Program-made: the position numbers and the translations under genes | Notes under the pieces: model-generated | What the model was told of the DNA's origin: nothing | The model's input: the letters and a program-made list of their open reading frames with translations, nothing else | Database searches by the model: none | Shown here: in pieces, positions 41,723-50,867 of the stretch | Layout: each line of letters starts with the position of its first letter | How positions within the stretch are numbered: position 1 is the stretch's first letter | Source: Chryseolinea serpens | GTDB lineage: Bacteria > Bacteroidota > Bacteroidia > Cytophagales > Cyclobacteriaceae | Assembly (NCBI RefSeq): GCF_900129725.1 | Contig: NZ_FQWQ01000001.1 | Coordinates: forward strand, 2,604,001-2,668,000 | Reading direction: 5' to 3' | Length of the DNA: 64,000 nucleotides

Positions 41723-44700
41723 ATGTACCTCAATTGTCACACCGGTTTCAGTTTCAAATACGGCACGCTACCGGTGGAGGACCTGTTTGAGGAGGCCATA
41801 CGGTGTGGCGTCCACAAGTTGGTGATGACGGAAATAAACAATACCGCGTCTTACATCGAGATGTTGCGTTTGTGTCAGGAGCGTTCGCCACGACGGGGAC
41901 CGAAAACGGCTACCGGCAAGCGGACCCACGCGCTGGAGATCGTGGTGGGGGTTGAATTTAGAAATGGCAACGATCTGCTGTATATCGCCATCGCAAAAAA
42001 TAACGCCGGGTTTGAAGAGATCACACGCTTCTTGTCGCGCTACAACCGCGAGGCCAAACCATTTCCCGAACGGGCCCCGGACTTTGACAACGTTTTTATC
42101 ATCTATCCTTTCCAAAAGGTGGCGCCCGAACAACTCCGCGGTCATGAATACATCGGCGTGCGAAAACATGAGTTGAACCAGTTTGCTGTGTATGCAGCCT
42201 ATGCCGGGTATGAATCTAAGTTTGTAGTCCTTCACCCCGTCACTTTTGCAAACAAGACGGATTATAATATTCACCGCTTGCTGCGGGCCATCAACGACAA
42301 CACGTTACTGAGCAAGTTTCCCAAACATTTGCTGGCGCACGAAGAAGAGATCATGATGCCGGAGGAAGTGCTGGGTTACGCCTTCAAGCGATATCCCGAA
42401 GTGGTAAAAAACACCGAGGGCCTGCTGGCGCGATGCCATTTGGACTTTACGCTCAAGGAAGATAAAAACAAAAAACATGTTTACGGGTCGCCGGAAGAAG
42501 ACTGGCGCATCCTGGAAACGGAAACCTGGAAAGGGTTTGCCTTGCGTTATGGCCACTATAGCAAGCCAGAGGAATTAGAGGAACTGACCGAGCGCGTGAA
42601 CCGGGAGCTGCGGATCATTCGCCATAAAAACTTTTGCTCGTATTATCTCGTCACGTACCGCCTCATCGTCTTTGCAAAACAAAAAGGGTACGACTTTGTC
42701 GGGCGTGGCAGCGGGGCCAACAGCGTGGTCGCCTATTGTTTGGGCATTACGAACGTGGACCCCATCGACCTGAACCTTTATTTCGAGCGCTTCCTCAACG
42801 AAGAGCGCACCTCCCCTCCCGACTTTGACATCGACTTCGCCTGGGACAACCGCGACGACATCTATCGCTACATTTTTGACACCTACGGCACGGATCACGT
42901 TTGCCTGCTGGGCACACACACCACCTATAAGTATCGCTCCATCTTGCGTGAGCTGGGAAAAGTGTTCGGCTTGCCCAAAGAAGAGATCGATGCCCTGGTG
43001 GAAGAGCCTCAACATTTCAAAAGTCGCGACCAGATCACCGAACTTATTTTTAAATATGCCAGCTATATCGTGAAGAAGGGGTTGCCGGCCAACATCTCCA
43101 TTCATGCTGGCGGCGTGCTCATCACCGAAAAACCGATCTACGCCTATACGGCCACGGAACTTCCGCCCAAAGGCTATCCTGTATCGCATTTTGAAATGCA
43201 CAACGCCGAGGACCTGGGCATCTACAAATTTGATATCCTGAGCCAGCGCGGGCTGGGGCACTTGAAAGAGACCGTGAAACACGTGAAGCGCAATCGCGGG
43301 ATTGACGTGGACATTCATCGCTTCCATGTGTTCAAGGAAGACGAGAAAGTGAAGGACCTGCTGCGCAACAGCAAGGCCATGGGTTGTTTTTACGTGGAGT
43401 CGCCGGCCATGCGCATGCTATTGGAAAAGCTGCGGTGTTCGGACTATCTCACGCTGGTGGCGGCCAGCTCCATCATCCGGCCGGGCGTGGCCAGTTCAGG
43501 AATGATGCGGGCGTATATCGAACGCTTTCACCTGACGCAAAACGGCGGCACATACGAATCCATTCATCCAAAGATGGACGAGTTGATGGCTGAGACCTAT
43601 GGCGTGATGGTCTACCAGGAGGACGTGATCAAAGTGGCCCATCATTTTGCGGGCCTCACGTTGACCGAAGCGGACGTGCTGCGGCGGGGCATGTCGGGGA
43701 AATACCGTTCGCGGGAAGAGTTTCAGCGCGTGCGCGAACGGTTTTTTGAGAACTGCCGCGAGCGTGGCTATGCACAGCATGTGACCGACCGCGTGTGGTT
43801 CGAGATCGAAAGTTTCTCGGGCTATTCATTTGCCAAGGGACACTCGGCCAGCTACGCGGTGGAGAGCTATCAAAGTCTTTATCTAAAAGCACACTACCCG
43901 TTGGAATTTATGGTAGGGGTGATCAATAATTTTGGCGGATTCTATCGCACGGAATTCTATTTTCATGAGGCGCGGATGAATGGCGCCGAGATCGAAGCCC
44001 CCTGTGTGAACCGGAGCGAATACCTGACGACGATCTATGACACCTCCATCTTCATCGGCTTTGTCCATTTGAAGAGCCTCGAGTCCAAGATCGCAAAGGA
44101 AATTCCGGAGGAAAGGTTACGGGGAGGTGAATATAAAAGCCTGGACAATTTCCTGCGACGCATAGCGCTGGGGCTGGAGCAAATCCGGATCCTGATCCGC
44201 TTGGGTTCCTTTCGTTTTACTGGCAAAAGCAAACAGCGGTTGTTGTGGGAAGCGATGTTGTATTTTGGCAACGTCAAACAGCGCAACAAGACCACGGTAG
44301 ACTTGTTCGACACGGAGCCCAAAGATTACCCGTTGCCCGTGTTGCAACGAAATTCGTTGGAAGATGCATTTGATGAGATCGAGTTGCTGGGGTTTCCGTT
44401 GTGTAATCCGTTTTTGCTTGTCGCCTCGCCGGAGCGTGGCGATACGTTGGCGCGCGATCTGAAAAACAAGAAAAACAAACAAGTCCATATTGTCGGCTAC
44501 GTGGTGACCACGAAAGATGCCAGCACGATGAAAACGCAGCAGTCGATGTTCTTCGGGACATTCTTTGACGAGCGCGGCGAAGTTTTTGATACGGTGCATT
44601 TTCCGGATAGCGCGCGTAAGTTTCCCTTCCGGGGGCGTGGGTTTTATTCGATCAAAGGCAAAGTGACCGAGGATTTTGGCGTGTACGCTGTGGAAGTCGC

Positions 44701-44797
44701 GTGGATGGATAAGCTGCCGATTGTGAACAAACGGGCGGAAGAGTTTATGCGGGAGAGTTTCGTGACGGAGGGAAATTCGTATTCGCGCACCTCATAA
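41723..44797 (+). CDS. Short DnaE-type DNA polymerase III alpha subunit (DnaE2/ImuC-like)
   Basis: 1024 aa, well below the ~1200-1500 aa of replicative Bacteroidota DnaE. Catalytic Asp in PDFDIDF (D369, D371) and a third, D504 in YKFDILS, are kept. The PHP domain at the N-terminus lacks the first metal ligand: the usual HxH is N4-C-H6 (YLNCHTGFS), so PHP proofreading is probably lost. The C-terminus has an OB fold (VHIVGYVVTTKDASTM) and no tau-binding tail. Its place behind dinB and recQ suggests an error-prone, damage-induced polymerase, a functional analogue of ImuC. ImuA and ImuB are absent from this locus. Confidence 0.85.
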   Translation: MYLNCHTGFSFKYGTLPVEDLFEEAIRCGVHKLVMTEINNTASYIEMLRLCQERSPRRGPKTATGKRTHALEIVVGVEFRNGNDLLYIAIAKNNAGFEEITRFLSRYNREAKPFPERAPDFDNVFIIYPFQKVAPEQLRGHEYIGVRKHELNQFAVYAAYAGYESKFVVLHPVTFANKTDYNIHRLLRAINDNTLLSKFPKHLLAHEEEIMMPEEVLGYAFKRYPEVVKNTEGLLARCHLDFTLKEDKNKKHVYGSPEEDWRILETETWKGFALRYGHYSKPEELEELTERVNRELRIIRHKNFCSYYLVTYRLIVFAKQKGYDFVGRGSGANSVVAYCLGITNVDPIDLNLYFERFLNEERTSPPDFDIDFAWDNRDDIYRYIFDTYGTDHVCLLGTHTTYKYRSILRELGKVFGLPKEEIDALVEEPQHFKSRDQITELIFKYASYIVKKGLPANISIHAGGVLITEKPIYAYTATELPPKGYPVSHFEMHNAEDLGIYKFDILSQRGLGHLKETVKHVKRNRGIDVDIHRFHVFKEDEKVKDLLRNSKAMGCFYVESPAMRMLLEKLRCSDYLTLVAASSIIRPGVASSGMMRAYIERFHLTQNGGTYESIHPKMDELMAETYGVMVYQEDVIKVAHHFAGLTLTEADVLRRGMSGKYRSREEFQRVRERFFENCRERGYAQHVTDRVWFEIESFSGYSFAKGHSASYAVESYQSLYLKAHYPLEFMVGVINNFGGFYRTEFYFHEARMNGAEIEAPCVNRSEYLTTIYDTSIFIGFVHLKSLESKIAKEIPEERLRGGEYKSLDNFLRRIALGLEQIRILIRLGSFRFTGKSKQRLLWEAMLYFGNVKQRNKTTVDLFDTEPKDYPLPVLQRNSLEDAFDEIELLGFPLCNPFLLVASPERGDTLARDLKNKKNKQVHIVGYVVTTKDASTMKTQQSMFFGTFFDERGEVFDTVHFPDSARKFPFRGRGFYSIKGKVTEDFGVYAVEVAWMDKLPIVNKRAEEFMRESFVTEGNSYSRTS

Positions 44798-44803
44798 GAT
44801 CTT

Positions 44804-45322
44804 ATGAAATATTCGAAAAAGAAATTATTCAGCGTTGCCCTCACGGTGATCATCGTTCTGGGATTCTTGTTACCCCAGCAAATTATGAACCCCGTGTCGG
44901 GCGCGGATCGCAAGAGTTATCACCCCAAGTCGTTTTGGTATTATCCCTGGGGAAAGTCGGGCACACACAAAGGCGTCGACATTTTTGCAAAGGAGGGCAC
45001 GGCTGTGGGTTCAGCAACGGGGGGATGGGTGATCTACACGGGAGAGCTTAAGATGGGTGGGAATGTCGTTTTGGTTCTTGGACCGAAATGGCGGTTGCAT
45101 TACTATGCACATCTTCAACGGATAGACGCAAACATTTTTTCATGGGCGCGTCAGGCTGAGCAAATAGGAACCGTTGGGACAACCGGCAATGCGAAAGGGA
45201 AGCCTGCGCATTTGCATTACTCCATAGTTACATTGATTCCCTATCCTTGGAGAATTGACTCTGCGCCGCAGGGTTGGAAGAAAATGTTTTACTTGAATCC
45301 GATAGAGTTCTTGAACCCCTAG
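44804..45322 (+). CDS. M23 family metallopeptidase
   Basis: 172 aa. A membrane segment or signal (about 8-24) precedes the LytM/M23 fold with H55, D59 (HKGVDIF), H103 and H136-x-H138 (AHLHYS), the full zinc set. Cleaves peptidoglycan cross-links in the periplasm. Six bases after the DnaE stop, so it may be expressed with the repair operon, although its role there is unclear. Confidence 0.9.
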   Translation: MKYSKKKLFSVALTVIIVLGFLLPQQIMNPVSGADRKSYHPKSFWYYPWGKSGTHKGVDIFAKEGTAVGSATGGWVIYTGELKMGGNVVLVLGPKWRLHYYAHLQRIDANIFSWARQAEQIGTVGTTGNAKGKPAHLHYSIVTLIPYPWRIDSAPQGWKKMFYLNPIEFLNP

Positions 45323-45354
45323 CCCCGTTCGGGGTTGAAGCGACGTTATATTAA

Positions 45355-45383
45355 TAACCCCGGGTTTGCGCCCGGGGCTATTA
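45355..45383. repeat. REP-like palindrome, third locus
   Basis: AATAACCCCGGG-TTTGCG-CCCGGGGC-type palindrome, close in design to 6424-6446 and 6662-6690. A second small repeat (AGACTT-rich) follows at 45390-45412. Gap between the M23 gene and a lipoprotein gene. Confidence 0.5.
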
Positions 45384-45480
45384 TTCGGAAAGTCTTTCAG
45401 ACTTCAAGTCTACACTTTCGCGCGACTAATTTCCGTCAGCCTTCCCGATTCTGACTTGTTTGTGAATCCTTGGGGGTTGG

Positions 45481-45966
45481 TTATTTTAATAGCGGGACGC
45501 GGCCGATGGTGCCGTTGAAGTCGCCGGTGCTGGTGGTGTGCAGGTTTGTTACCGTGTAGAGTTTGTTTTCTTCGGTGCGGGGTTGGATGGAAACATCACT
45601 GTCGGTAAGATCCAACGTTTCACCATTGAACATCGCCACGATGATTTGGTTTTCCGTGGTGGTGCCGGGGAAATGATAGTTATAGTCCGCCGTCTTTTTT
45701 GTTATGGTCAATTGCAGTTGATCGCCGCTCTGAAAAGCATAGGTCAATAAGTAGACGTCATCCTTCACATGTTGCAGGTTGGCGGCTTTGGCGATGTAGG
45801 TGATCTTCGCGCCATCGTTCTGCTTGTCAACGGAGCCTATGGCAAAACCTGACGCCGCTTCATCTGAAAAATCAATACCCCACATCGGCGATTCCCTGTC
45901 TTCTCCTTCAGTACATGCAAAGAGTAATACGGAAACACTCAATAAAAGCAATAGTCTTGTTTTCAT
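45481..45966 (-). CDS. Hypothetical lipoprotein
   Basis: 161 aa. Signal with lipobox LLFAC (Cys18) followed by acidic residues (TEGEDRES), typical of Bacteroidota lipoproteins. The rest is beta-rich; no family recognised. Preceded by a bulged hairpin in its upstream region. Confidence 0.72.
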   Translation of the reverse strand: MKTRLLLLLSVSVLLFACTEGEDRESPMWGIDFSDEAASGFAIGSVDKQNDGAKITYIAKAANLQHVKDDVYLLTYAFQSGDQLQLTITKKTADYNYHFPGTTTENQIIVAMFNGETLDLTDSDVSIQPRTEENKLYTVTNLHTTSTGDFNGTIGRVPLLK

Positions 45967-45973
45967 AGTCGTT

Positions 45974-46017
45974 TCTGTTTGATGTAGTTCAAAGAGAGGT
46001 ATTTTGAATCAAACAGA
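45974..46017. repeat. Bulged hairpin just upstream of the lipoprotein start
   Basis: Outer arms TCTGTTTGA (45974-45982) and TCAAACAGA (46009-46017) pair perfectly; inner TTCAAA (45988-45993) and TTTGAA (46003-46008) extend the stem across a 5-nt asymmetric bulge. On the minus strand this is the 5' leader of the gene at 45966, starting 8 bp before the ATG. Could be a cis RNA or an operator. Confidence 0.5.
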
Positions 46018-46247
46018 GAAGCCCATCTCGCCATGTATCCATGGCGTTCGCTTATTGTAACCGTGTGAAACTACCCGGCTACGCGTGCAAATTTCCCAAT
46101 TTTGTAAAGGAAACCCCCAATCAACTTTGATGCCGATCATTCACCGGCGAAAGTCTTCGGCTTGTCGACAGGGCTTAGATGGCCAGTAATTGCGGGGTTG
46201 GGCGTTTTTGAAATGTTGCGGTACGCCGTATTTGGCGACGAATGGTT

Positions 46248-47054
46248 TTACAAATCCGAGCGTTTCAACTTCAGGTAGCTGAAATAGTTAAAGGCGACCA
46301 TCCAGGCAAATGCAACCGCAACTGACAAGGGATCAACATAGTCTTGGATCTCCTGGAACGCATATCGATATAACGGCATCTTTATCAGCGCGCTGATGGA
46401 TTCCATCGGAAAAAACGGAATAATCCAGGGCATATAGTCATCGATATTGGTCTTGATGATGAATTCCAGCAAATAAGAAAGCAACAACAAGATGATGGTA
46501 AGTCCCGAACGTTGCACCAATATGCCCAGCATCAACGCATAGGAAAGGTAGGAGAAAACCTCCAGCAAGTAGGCGGGATAAAATTCAAGATCGGTAAACA
46601 CATAGTTCCAATTGATCTCGGGCGAGTAGATAAAACCCGTGACCAAGGCGATGAGAAAGATGAGCACGACGCTGAGCAAGCTCAACAAAAAGTTGGTCAA
46701 GATTTTCGTCAACAAAAACTCCCACCGGCTCAGACCGTCGATCACGTTTTGACGCAGCGTGCGATACGTATATTCATTCGTGATCGAGATCACCGTCATG
46801 ATGCCCAGCAGCACTTTGAAAAATCCGCTCCACCATACCAGGTTCAACCACACATCGGGAAAATGATACAGCGGTATTCGATCGATGTTGATCTTTTGTC
46901 CGAAGCCTTCGATGATACTGGCCAGCCATTTCAAAAACTCCATGCCACTGGCTGTGGAAAATCCGATCGTGATAAAATACAAGCCGCACACAACCCAGAA
47001 GGTTCTGTAGCTGGTGAGCTTCTTGAGATCTATTTTGAGCAGGTGTAACAGCAT
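46248..47054 (-). CDS. ABC-2 type transporter permease
   Basis: 268 aa with about six membrane segments (first near residue 20-38 FWVVCGLYFITIGFS, then 90-115, 140-170, 180-200, 215-235, 245-262). It follows the ATPase gene by 6 bp in the same direction. The pattern is that of NatB/YhaP-type ABC-2 exporters; substrate unknown. Confidence 0.88.
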   Translation of the reverse strand: MLLHLLKIDLKKLTSYRTFWVVCGLYFITIGFSTASGMEFLKWLASIIEGFGQKINIDRIPLYHFPDVWLNLVWWSGFFKVLLGIMTVISITNEYTYRTLRQNVIDGLSRWEFLLTKILTNFLLSLLSVVLIFLIALVTGFIYSPEINWNYVFTDLEFYPAYLLEVFSYLSYALMLGILVQRSGLTIILLLLSYLLEFIIKTNIDDYMPWIIPFFPMESISALIKMPLYRYAFQEIQDYVDPLSVAVAFAWMVAFNYFSYLKLKRSDL

Positions 47055-47060
47055 GATCGT

Positions 47061-47951
47061 TTAGTGTTCTGAAAGTATTTCCAAAAACATTTTCTCCAGG
47101 CTCTTCTTCTTCGTGACGAGGTGACTGGCCACCACGCCCTTGTCGAACAAAAAGCGGTTGAGGTCCTTGCCGTGAAATTCGTCGCGGAGCGTTACCTGGA
47201 AATATCCATTCTCGCGGTTGATCGAGGCCGTCCCCGAAAAATCCATCAGCAGTTCACTGAGGTTGGCCACGTCGGCTTGCACCTCCACGGTCTCTGCGCC
47301 CCGCCCCACATCGTCTACCGGGCCGGAATGAATGAGGTTGCCTTTTTTGAGTACGGCAAAATGTGTGCATACCTTCTGTACTTCATCCAACAAGTGACTT
47401 GCCAGGATGATGGTCTTGCCACTGGCAGCGATCTTTTTTGTGAGCTCGCGAATTTCGGCGATGCCCATCGGATCGAGACCGTTAGTGGGTTCGTCCAGGA
47501 TCAACACGGTGGGCTCGTTCAACAGCGCCGAAGCAATGGCGAGGCGTTGCTTCATGCCCAGGGAATATGTTTTGTACTTATCGTCTTTTCTTCCGGAGAG
47601 CTCAACCAAGTCCAACACTTTGGGAATATTGTCGGCGGGGCATTCCTTCACCATGGCGTTCAGCTCCAGATTCTTTTGCCCGCTGAGGTAGGGATAAAAG
47701 ATGGGGTGTTCCAACACGGCGCCGATCTTTTTTCGAAGGGTGTGTGTCGGGGGTTCACCAAACCAGGTGAACTCTCCCGCGGTGGGGTTTGTCACCCCCA
47801 TGAGCATGCCCAGTGTAGTGGTTTTGCCGCTGCCGTTGGGGCCCAGCATACCGAAGACTTGTCCTTGCTGCACTTCCAGATTGAGCTGGTTCACGGCACG
47901 GAGGCGTCCGTAGTCTTTGGTGAGTCCTTTGATGGAGAGAACTGTTTTCAA
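47061..47951 (-). CDS. ABC transporter ATP-binding protein (ABC-2 exporter)
   Basis: 296 aa. Walker A GPNGSGKTT (37-45), signature SLGMKQRL, Walker B LILDEPTNGLDP and the His switch ASH. A C-terminal extension (about 215-296) is typical of drug/lipid ABC-2 exporters. Pairs with the permease downstream. Confidence 0.93.
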   Translation of the reverse strand: MKTVLSIKGLTKDYGRLRAVNQLNLEVQQGQVFGMLGPNGSGKTTTLGMLMGVTNPTAGEFTWFGEPPTHTLRKKIGAVLEHPIFYPYLSGQKNLELNAMVKECPADNIPKVLDLVELSGRKDDKYKTYSLGMKQRLAIASALLNEPTVLILDEPTNGLDPMGIAEIRELTKKIAASGKTIILASHLLDEVQKVCTHFAVLKKGNLIHSGPVDDVGRGAETVEVQADVANLSELLMDFSGTASINRENGYFQVTLRDEFHGKDLNRFLFDKGVVASHLVTKKKSLEKMFLEILSEH

Positions 47952-48005
47952 GATGACGAGATTTGATGAATAAGTCGGCGAGGTGAAAGTTGGATTACAA
48001 GAAAG

Positions 48006-48521
48006 TTAATCCTTTTTCGTGAAGTTCATGATCATCTTTCCAACGTCTGCACTCTCATTCACCCGCTTGAACAGCGATGTAACTTTGTCGAGGGCGATGC
48101 TGCCCACGATATCGAGCACAAAGAGATTGGTGGAGTCGTTTACCGTAACGATCATGCCTTGCGTTTTGCCGCTTTGCTCTTTGAGGAAAATATCGAAGTT
48201 CCTTCCCTGGTACCGGCTGGTCATGATCTCTTCGAACGACTCGGCCTTGTAGTTGGCAACCAGTTTTTTGTATTGCGCTGCGCCGAAGTTGGCGCTCTTC
48301 GGGACCATGAGAAATTTCATCTTCTCGATGTCCTTGATGAGGGCATCAAAATCCTTGTCGTCGTTTTGATTGAGCATGCGCAAGGTGTTATTGTAAAAGA
48401 ACGCCGAGAACACCTCCTGGTTTTGCTTGTGTAGTGCTTCGGTGGTCTTGGTTTGACCATAGAGGGAGGCCACAGACAGTGTCATTGCGAAAACCAAACC
48501 GGCTACAAACTTCTGGCGCAT
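48006..48521 (-). CDS. DUF4252 domain-containing protein
   Basis: 171 aa with a signal peptide (SLYGQ). The domain has the pattern of DUF4252 proteins, with KDIEKMKFLMVPK and DIFLKEQSGKTQGMIVTVND. Third of three related genes in a row; DUF4252 genes typically sit near ECF sigma/anti-sigma pairs in Bacteroidota. Function unknown. Confidence 0.82.
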   Translation of the reverse strand: MRQKFVAGLVFAMTLSVASLYGQTKTTEALHKQNQEVFSAFFYNNTLRMLNQNDDKDFDALIKDIEKMKFLMVPKSANFGAAQYKKLVANYKAESFEEIMTSRYQGRNFDIFLKEQSGKTQGMIVTVNDSTNLFVLDIVGSIALDKVTSLFKRVNESADVGKMIMNFTKKD

Positions 48522-48532
48522 AGGTGTAATTA

Positions 48533-49018
48533 TTATTGGGGTTTATTAAACGAGAGCGGTCCGTTTTTTAACAACACATCAGGATCAACTTTGCCTCTGA
48601 ATTCGACGAGTGTCACGACGTACGGCTCATCTATCAATACCATGTAACGGTTGTCGTGCTTTAAGGTTGACTGAATATACAGGGTAATATTTTTGCCGTG
48701 TTCCTTGGCATGGGCCAATTCTTCGAACGCGTCTTTCCTCAACTCATGTTTGAAGCCATCGACCGTCACTTTTTGTTTTTCGAATGCAGCTTTGGGCACC
48801 GTGACCAGCCGGATGTTCTTTACTTCCTTCACCGCCTTGTTAAATTCGTCTTCGGTGGCCATGCGTAGGATCATGCGGGTAAAAAATCCGTTGACACTAA
48901 AATGGTGAACGTCTTCTTCACCGATAAATTTTTCGCGGAAGGTGGTGAAGCTGGTGCTTTGCGCCAGGCTGGTGCTGATGAGAGCGGTCAGGATGATGGA
49001 GGCTATGAATGTTTTCAT
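48533..49018 (-). CDS. DUF4252 domain-containing protein
   Basis: 161 aa, signal peptide then the same fold as the genes on either side (VKNIRLVTVPKAAFE, NITLYIQSTLKHDNRYMVLID). Twelve bases before the next gene in the same direction. Probably arose by tandem duplication. Confidence 0.82.
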   Translation of the reverse strand: MKTFIASIILTALISTSLAQSTSFTTFREKFIGEEDVHHFSVNGFFTRMILRMATEDEFNKAVKEVKNIRLVTVPKAAFEKQKVTVDGFKHELRKDAFEELAHAKEHGKNITLYIQSTLKHDNRYMVLIDEPYVVTLVEFRGKVDPDVLLKNGPLSFNKPQ

Positions 49019-49105
49019 GGGCGTGTAGGGTTTGATCTACCTGACAGATGCATATCAAGGTCCGGCCGTTGCATCAAGCCTCGGCCGGACATTGATATTT
49101 TAGAG

Positions 49106-49654
49106 TCAATTCTTCTTTTCGGGTTGCTTATCCGATTTGTCGGGCTGATTCATTTTCTCCAGTTTTTCCAAGCCTTCCACGTTCATCTTTTTGCCGATGC
49201 GGGAAACTTGTTTCAAGTCTATCTCGCCGAAGAGCGTCATCACCATGAAATCTTTTGTGCCGCCCATGATCATGATCAGTTCCGAGATCTTTCCGCCCGA
49301 TTCCTTGATGAGGAATTTCATGTCTTTGTCTTTGTCGCGAACCGACAGGAGTTCTTCGTAGTCCTTCATGGGGATGAGGGTGAAGGCTTCCTTGTAGAGT
49401 TCGCGGGCGTTGCGGGCATCTTCTTTGGCCAGGATGCGCAGGCCTTTCAATTTGCTGATGGCATTCAGCACTTCCTTATCTTCCGGCGTGTCTGCCTCCA
49501 TGTTGGTGAAGAGGCCGAACATTTTGCTGGACACGGTCACCTGGCTGAACGATTCGTCGGCCTGGTATTTACTAAAGAATTTCGATATGGCATCCTGTGC
49601 AAATCCACCTGTCGCTACCAACATCAAAACCACTGCTGCGATTATCTTTTTCAT
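49106..49654 (-). CDS. DUF4252 domain-containing protein
   Basis: 182 aa, signal peptide ending near TGGFA, then ISKFFSKYQADESFSQVTVSSKMFGLF and KGLRILAKEDARNARELY. The C-terminus is charged (KLEKMNQPDKSDKQPEKKN). Closest of the trio to the sigma/anti-sigma genes. Confidence 0.83.
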   Translation of the reverse strand: MKKIIAAVVLMLVATGGFAQDAISKFFSKYQADESFSQVTVSSKMFGLFTNMEADTPEDKEVLNAISKLKGLRILAKEDARNARELYKEAFTLIPMKDYEELLSVRDKDKDMKFLIKESGGKISELIMIMGGTKDFMVMTLFGEIDLKQVSRIGKKMNVEGLEKLEKMNQPDKSDKQPEKKN

Positions 49655-49747
49655 AGTATCTTGAATTTCCTTGTTTACTGATCCTTTTAACTGCGATTGT
49701 TTTTCTTTTTTCTGCTTTCGTTTGAAGTATTGGCGCAGGGCCCTGCG

Positions 49748-50248
49748 CTATAGCTTCGTATCTTTCTTTTTGATTTCTTCCTGAGCTTCGTTGAACATAT
49801 TTATTTTCCGGGTCTGCGTTTCGGCGGTTCCAAAACCCTTCGAGATCATGAGCAATGCCTTTTTGGTTTCTTCGAAGGCCAGCTTCGGATCATCATAGGT
49901 GTCGACCATTTCCTGGGGTGTGGTTTTGCGCACTTCGTTGCGGATGAACCAGGTGGCGGTGAGCAGGACCGTGACGCCGGCGGCGATGCGCATGGTGTTG
50001 TAAAAGAACTTCACCATTTTGCTGCGTTTTGAGGTTTGCACGGTGGTCATCACCCGGCTATCGAATGCTACGTCGTTGAGGGATTTTTTTTTGTTCTCCT
50101 CGAAGTAGCGGAACAGGGCTGCCGTTTCTTTCCAGGGTTCGGGGATGGCCTCGTGCTGGAAATACTGGCGCAGCTGTTGCTCTTCTTCGAGCGTGGTCTC
50201 GCAGTTCCAGTACTTTTGGAGCAGTGCTTCTATTTTTTTAGAGTCCAT
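49748..50248 (-). CDS. Putative anti-sigma factor
   Basis: 166 aa. Cytoplasmic N-terminal part (LLQKYWNCETTLEEEQQLRQYFQ), a membrane segment near residues 85-102 (MRIAAGVTVLLTATWFI), then a short periplasmic tail. Size and topology fit anti-sigma factors of Bacteroidota ECF systems, and its start overlaps the end of the sigma gene by 11 bp, indicating coupled translation. Confidence 0.72.
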   Translation of the reverse strand: MDSKKIEALLQKYWNCETTLEEEQQLRQYFQHEAIPEPWKETAALFRYFEENKKKSLNDVAFDSRVMTTVQTSKRSKMVKFFYNTMRIAAGVTVLLTATWFIRNEVRKTTPQEMVDTYDDPKLAFEETKKALLMISKGFGTAETQTRKINMFNEAQEEIKKKDTKL

Positions 50249-50750
50249 ACGCGTTTATCTTCATCAATTTTTCACGCACGGCGTTCCGTGCTCTGAACAG
50301 GTTCACTTTCACCTGGTTCATGTCCAGTTCCAGGATCTCACAGATCTCGTTGTAGCTATACCCTTCCACATCGCGGAGGTGTATCACTTGGCGCTGCTTC
50401 TCGGGCAGTGCCGCTATAAATTGATTTACCCGATTCATGCTCTCCTGTATTTCGGTTGATTCATGGGGTGACAAAGTTTCCTGACGGACATCGTAGCCGG
50501 TTTCCAGGGGGTGGGTCTGTTTGCGGGCCAGGGTGCGGATGCGGTCGAGGGAGAGGTTTTTTGTGATGCGCATGCACCACGCCTCCCAATTCTGCACTTC
50601 GTTCATCTGCTCGCGACCATTCCACACCCGGATAAAGACTTCCTGCACCACGTCCTTGGCCTCTTCCTCGTTGCCTAAAAAGCGGAGGGCGAAGCGAAAA
50701 AGCTTGTTTTTTGCAGGTAATACCCGGTTTTGAAAAGCTTCGATGTTCAT
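50238..50750 (-). CDS. ECF RNA polymerase sigma factor (sigma-70 family)
   Basis: 170 aa. Region 2 (AKNKLFRFALRFLGNEEEAKDVVQEVFIRVW) and region 4 (ALPEKQRQVIHLRDVEGYSYNEICEILELDMNQVKVNLFRARNAVREKL) are clear. Start taken at 50750 (MNIEAFQNRVLPAK); the open frame continues to 50864 without family features. Likely recruits RNA polymerase to an envelope regulon including the DUF4252 genes and is held by the protein next to it. Confidence 0.9.
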   Translation of the reverse strand: MNIEAFQNRVLPAKNKLFRFALRFLGNEEEAKDVVQEVFIRVWNGREQMNEVQNWEAWCMRITKNLSLDRIRTLARKQTHPLETGYDVRQETLSPHESTEIQESMNRVNQFIAALPEKQRQVIHLRDVEGYSYNEICEILELDMNQVKVNLFRARNAVREKLMKINAYGL

Positions 50751-50867
50751 TCGGTCAAATTCAAATACAAGACGGTGAGGTTTGGGGGATGTTACAACGG
50801 TTTCGGAAAAACTTTTAAGACCCGCCCCACCTTGGCTAAAGCTTCGGCGGGCAAGCGCGCACAAAAG

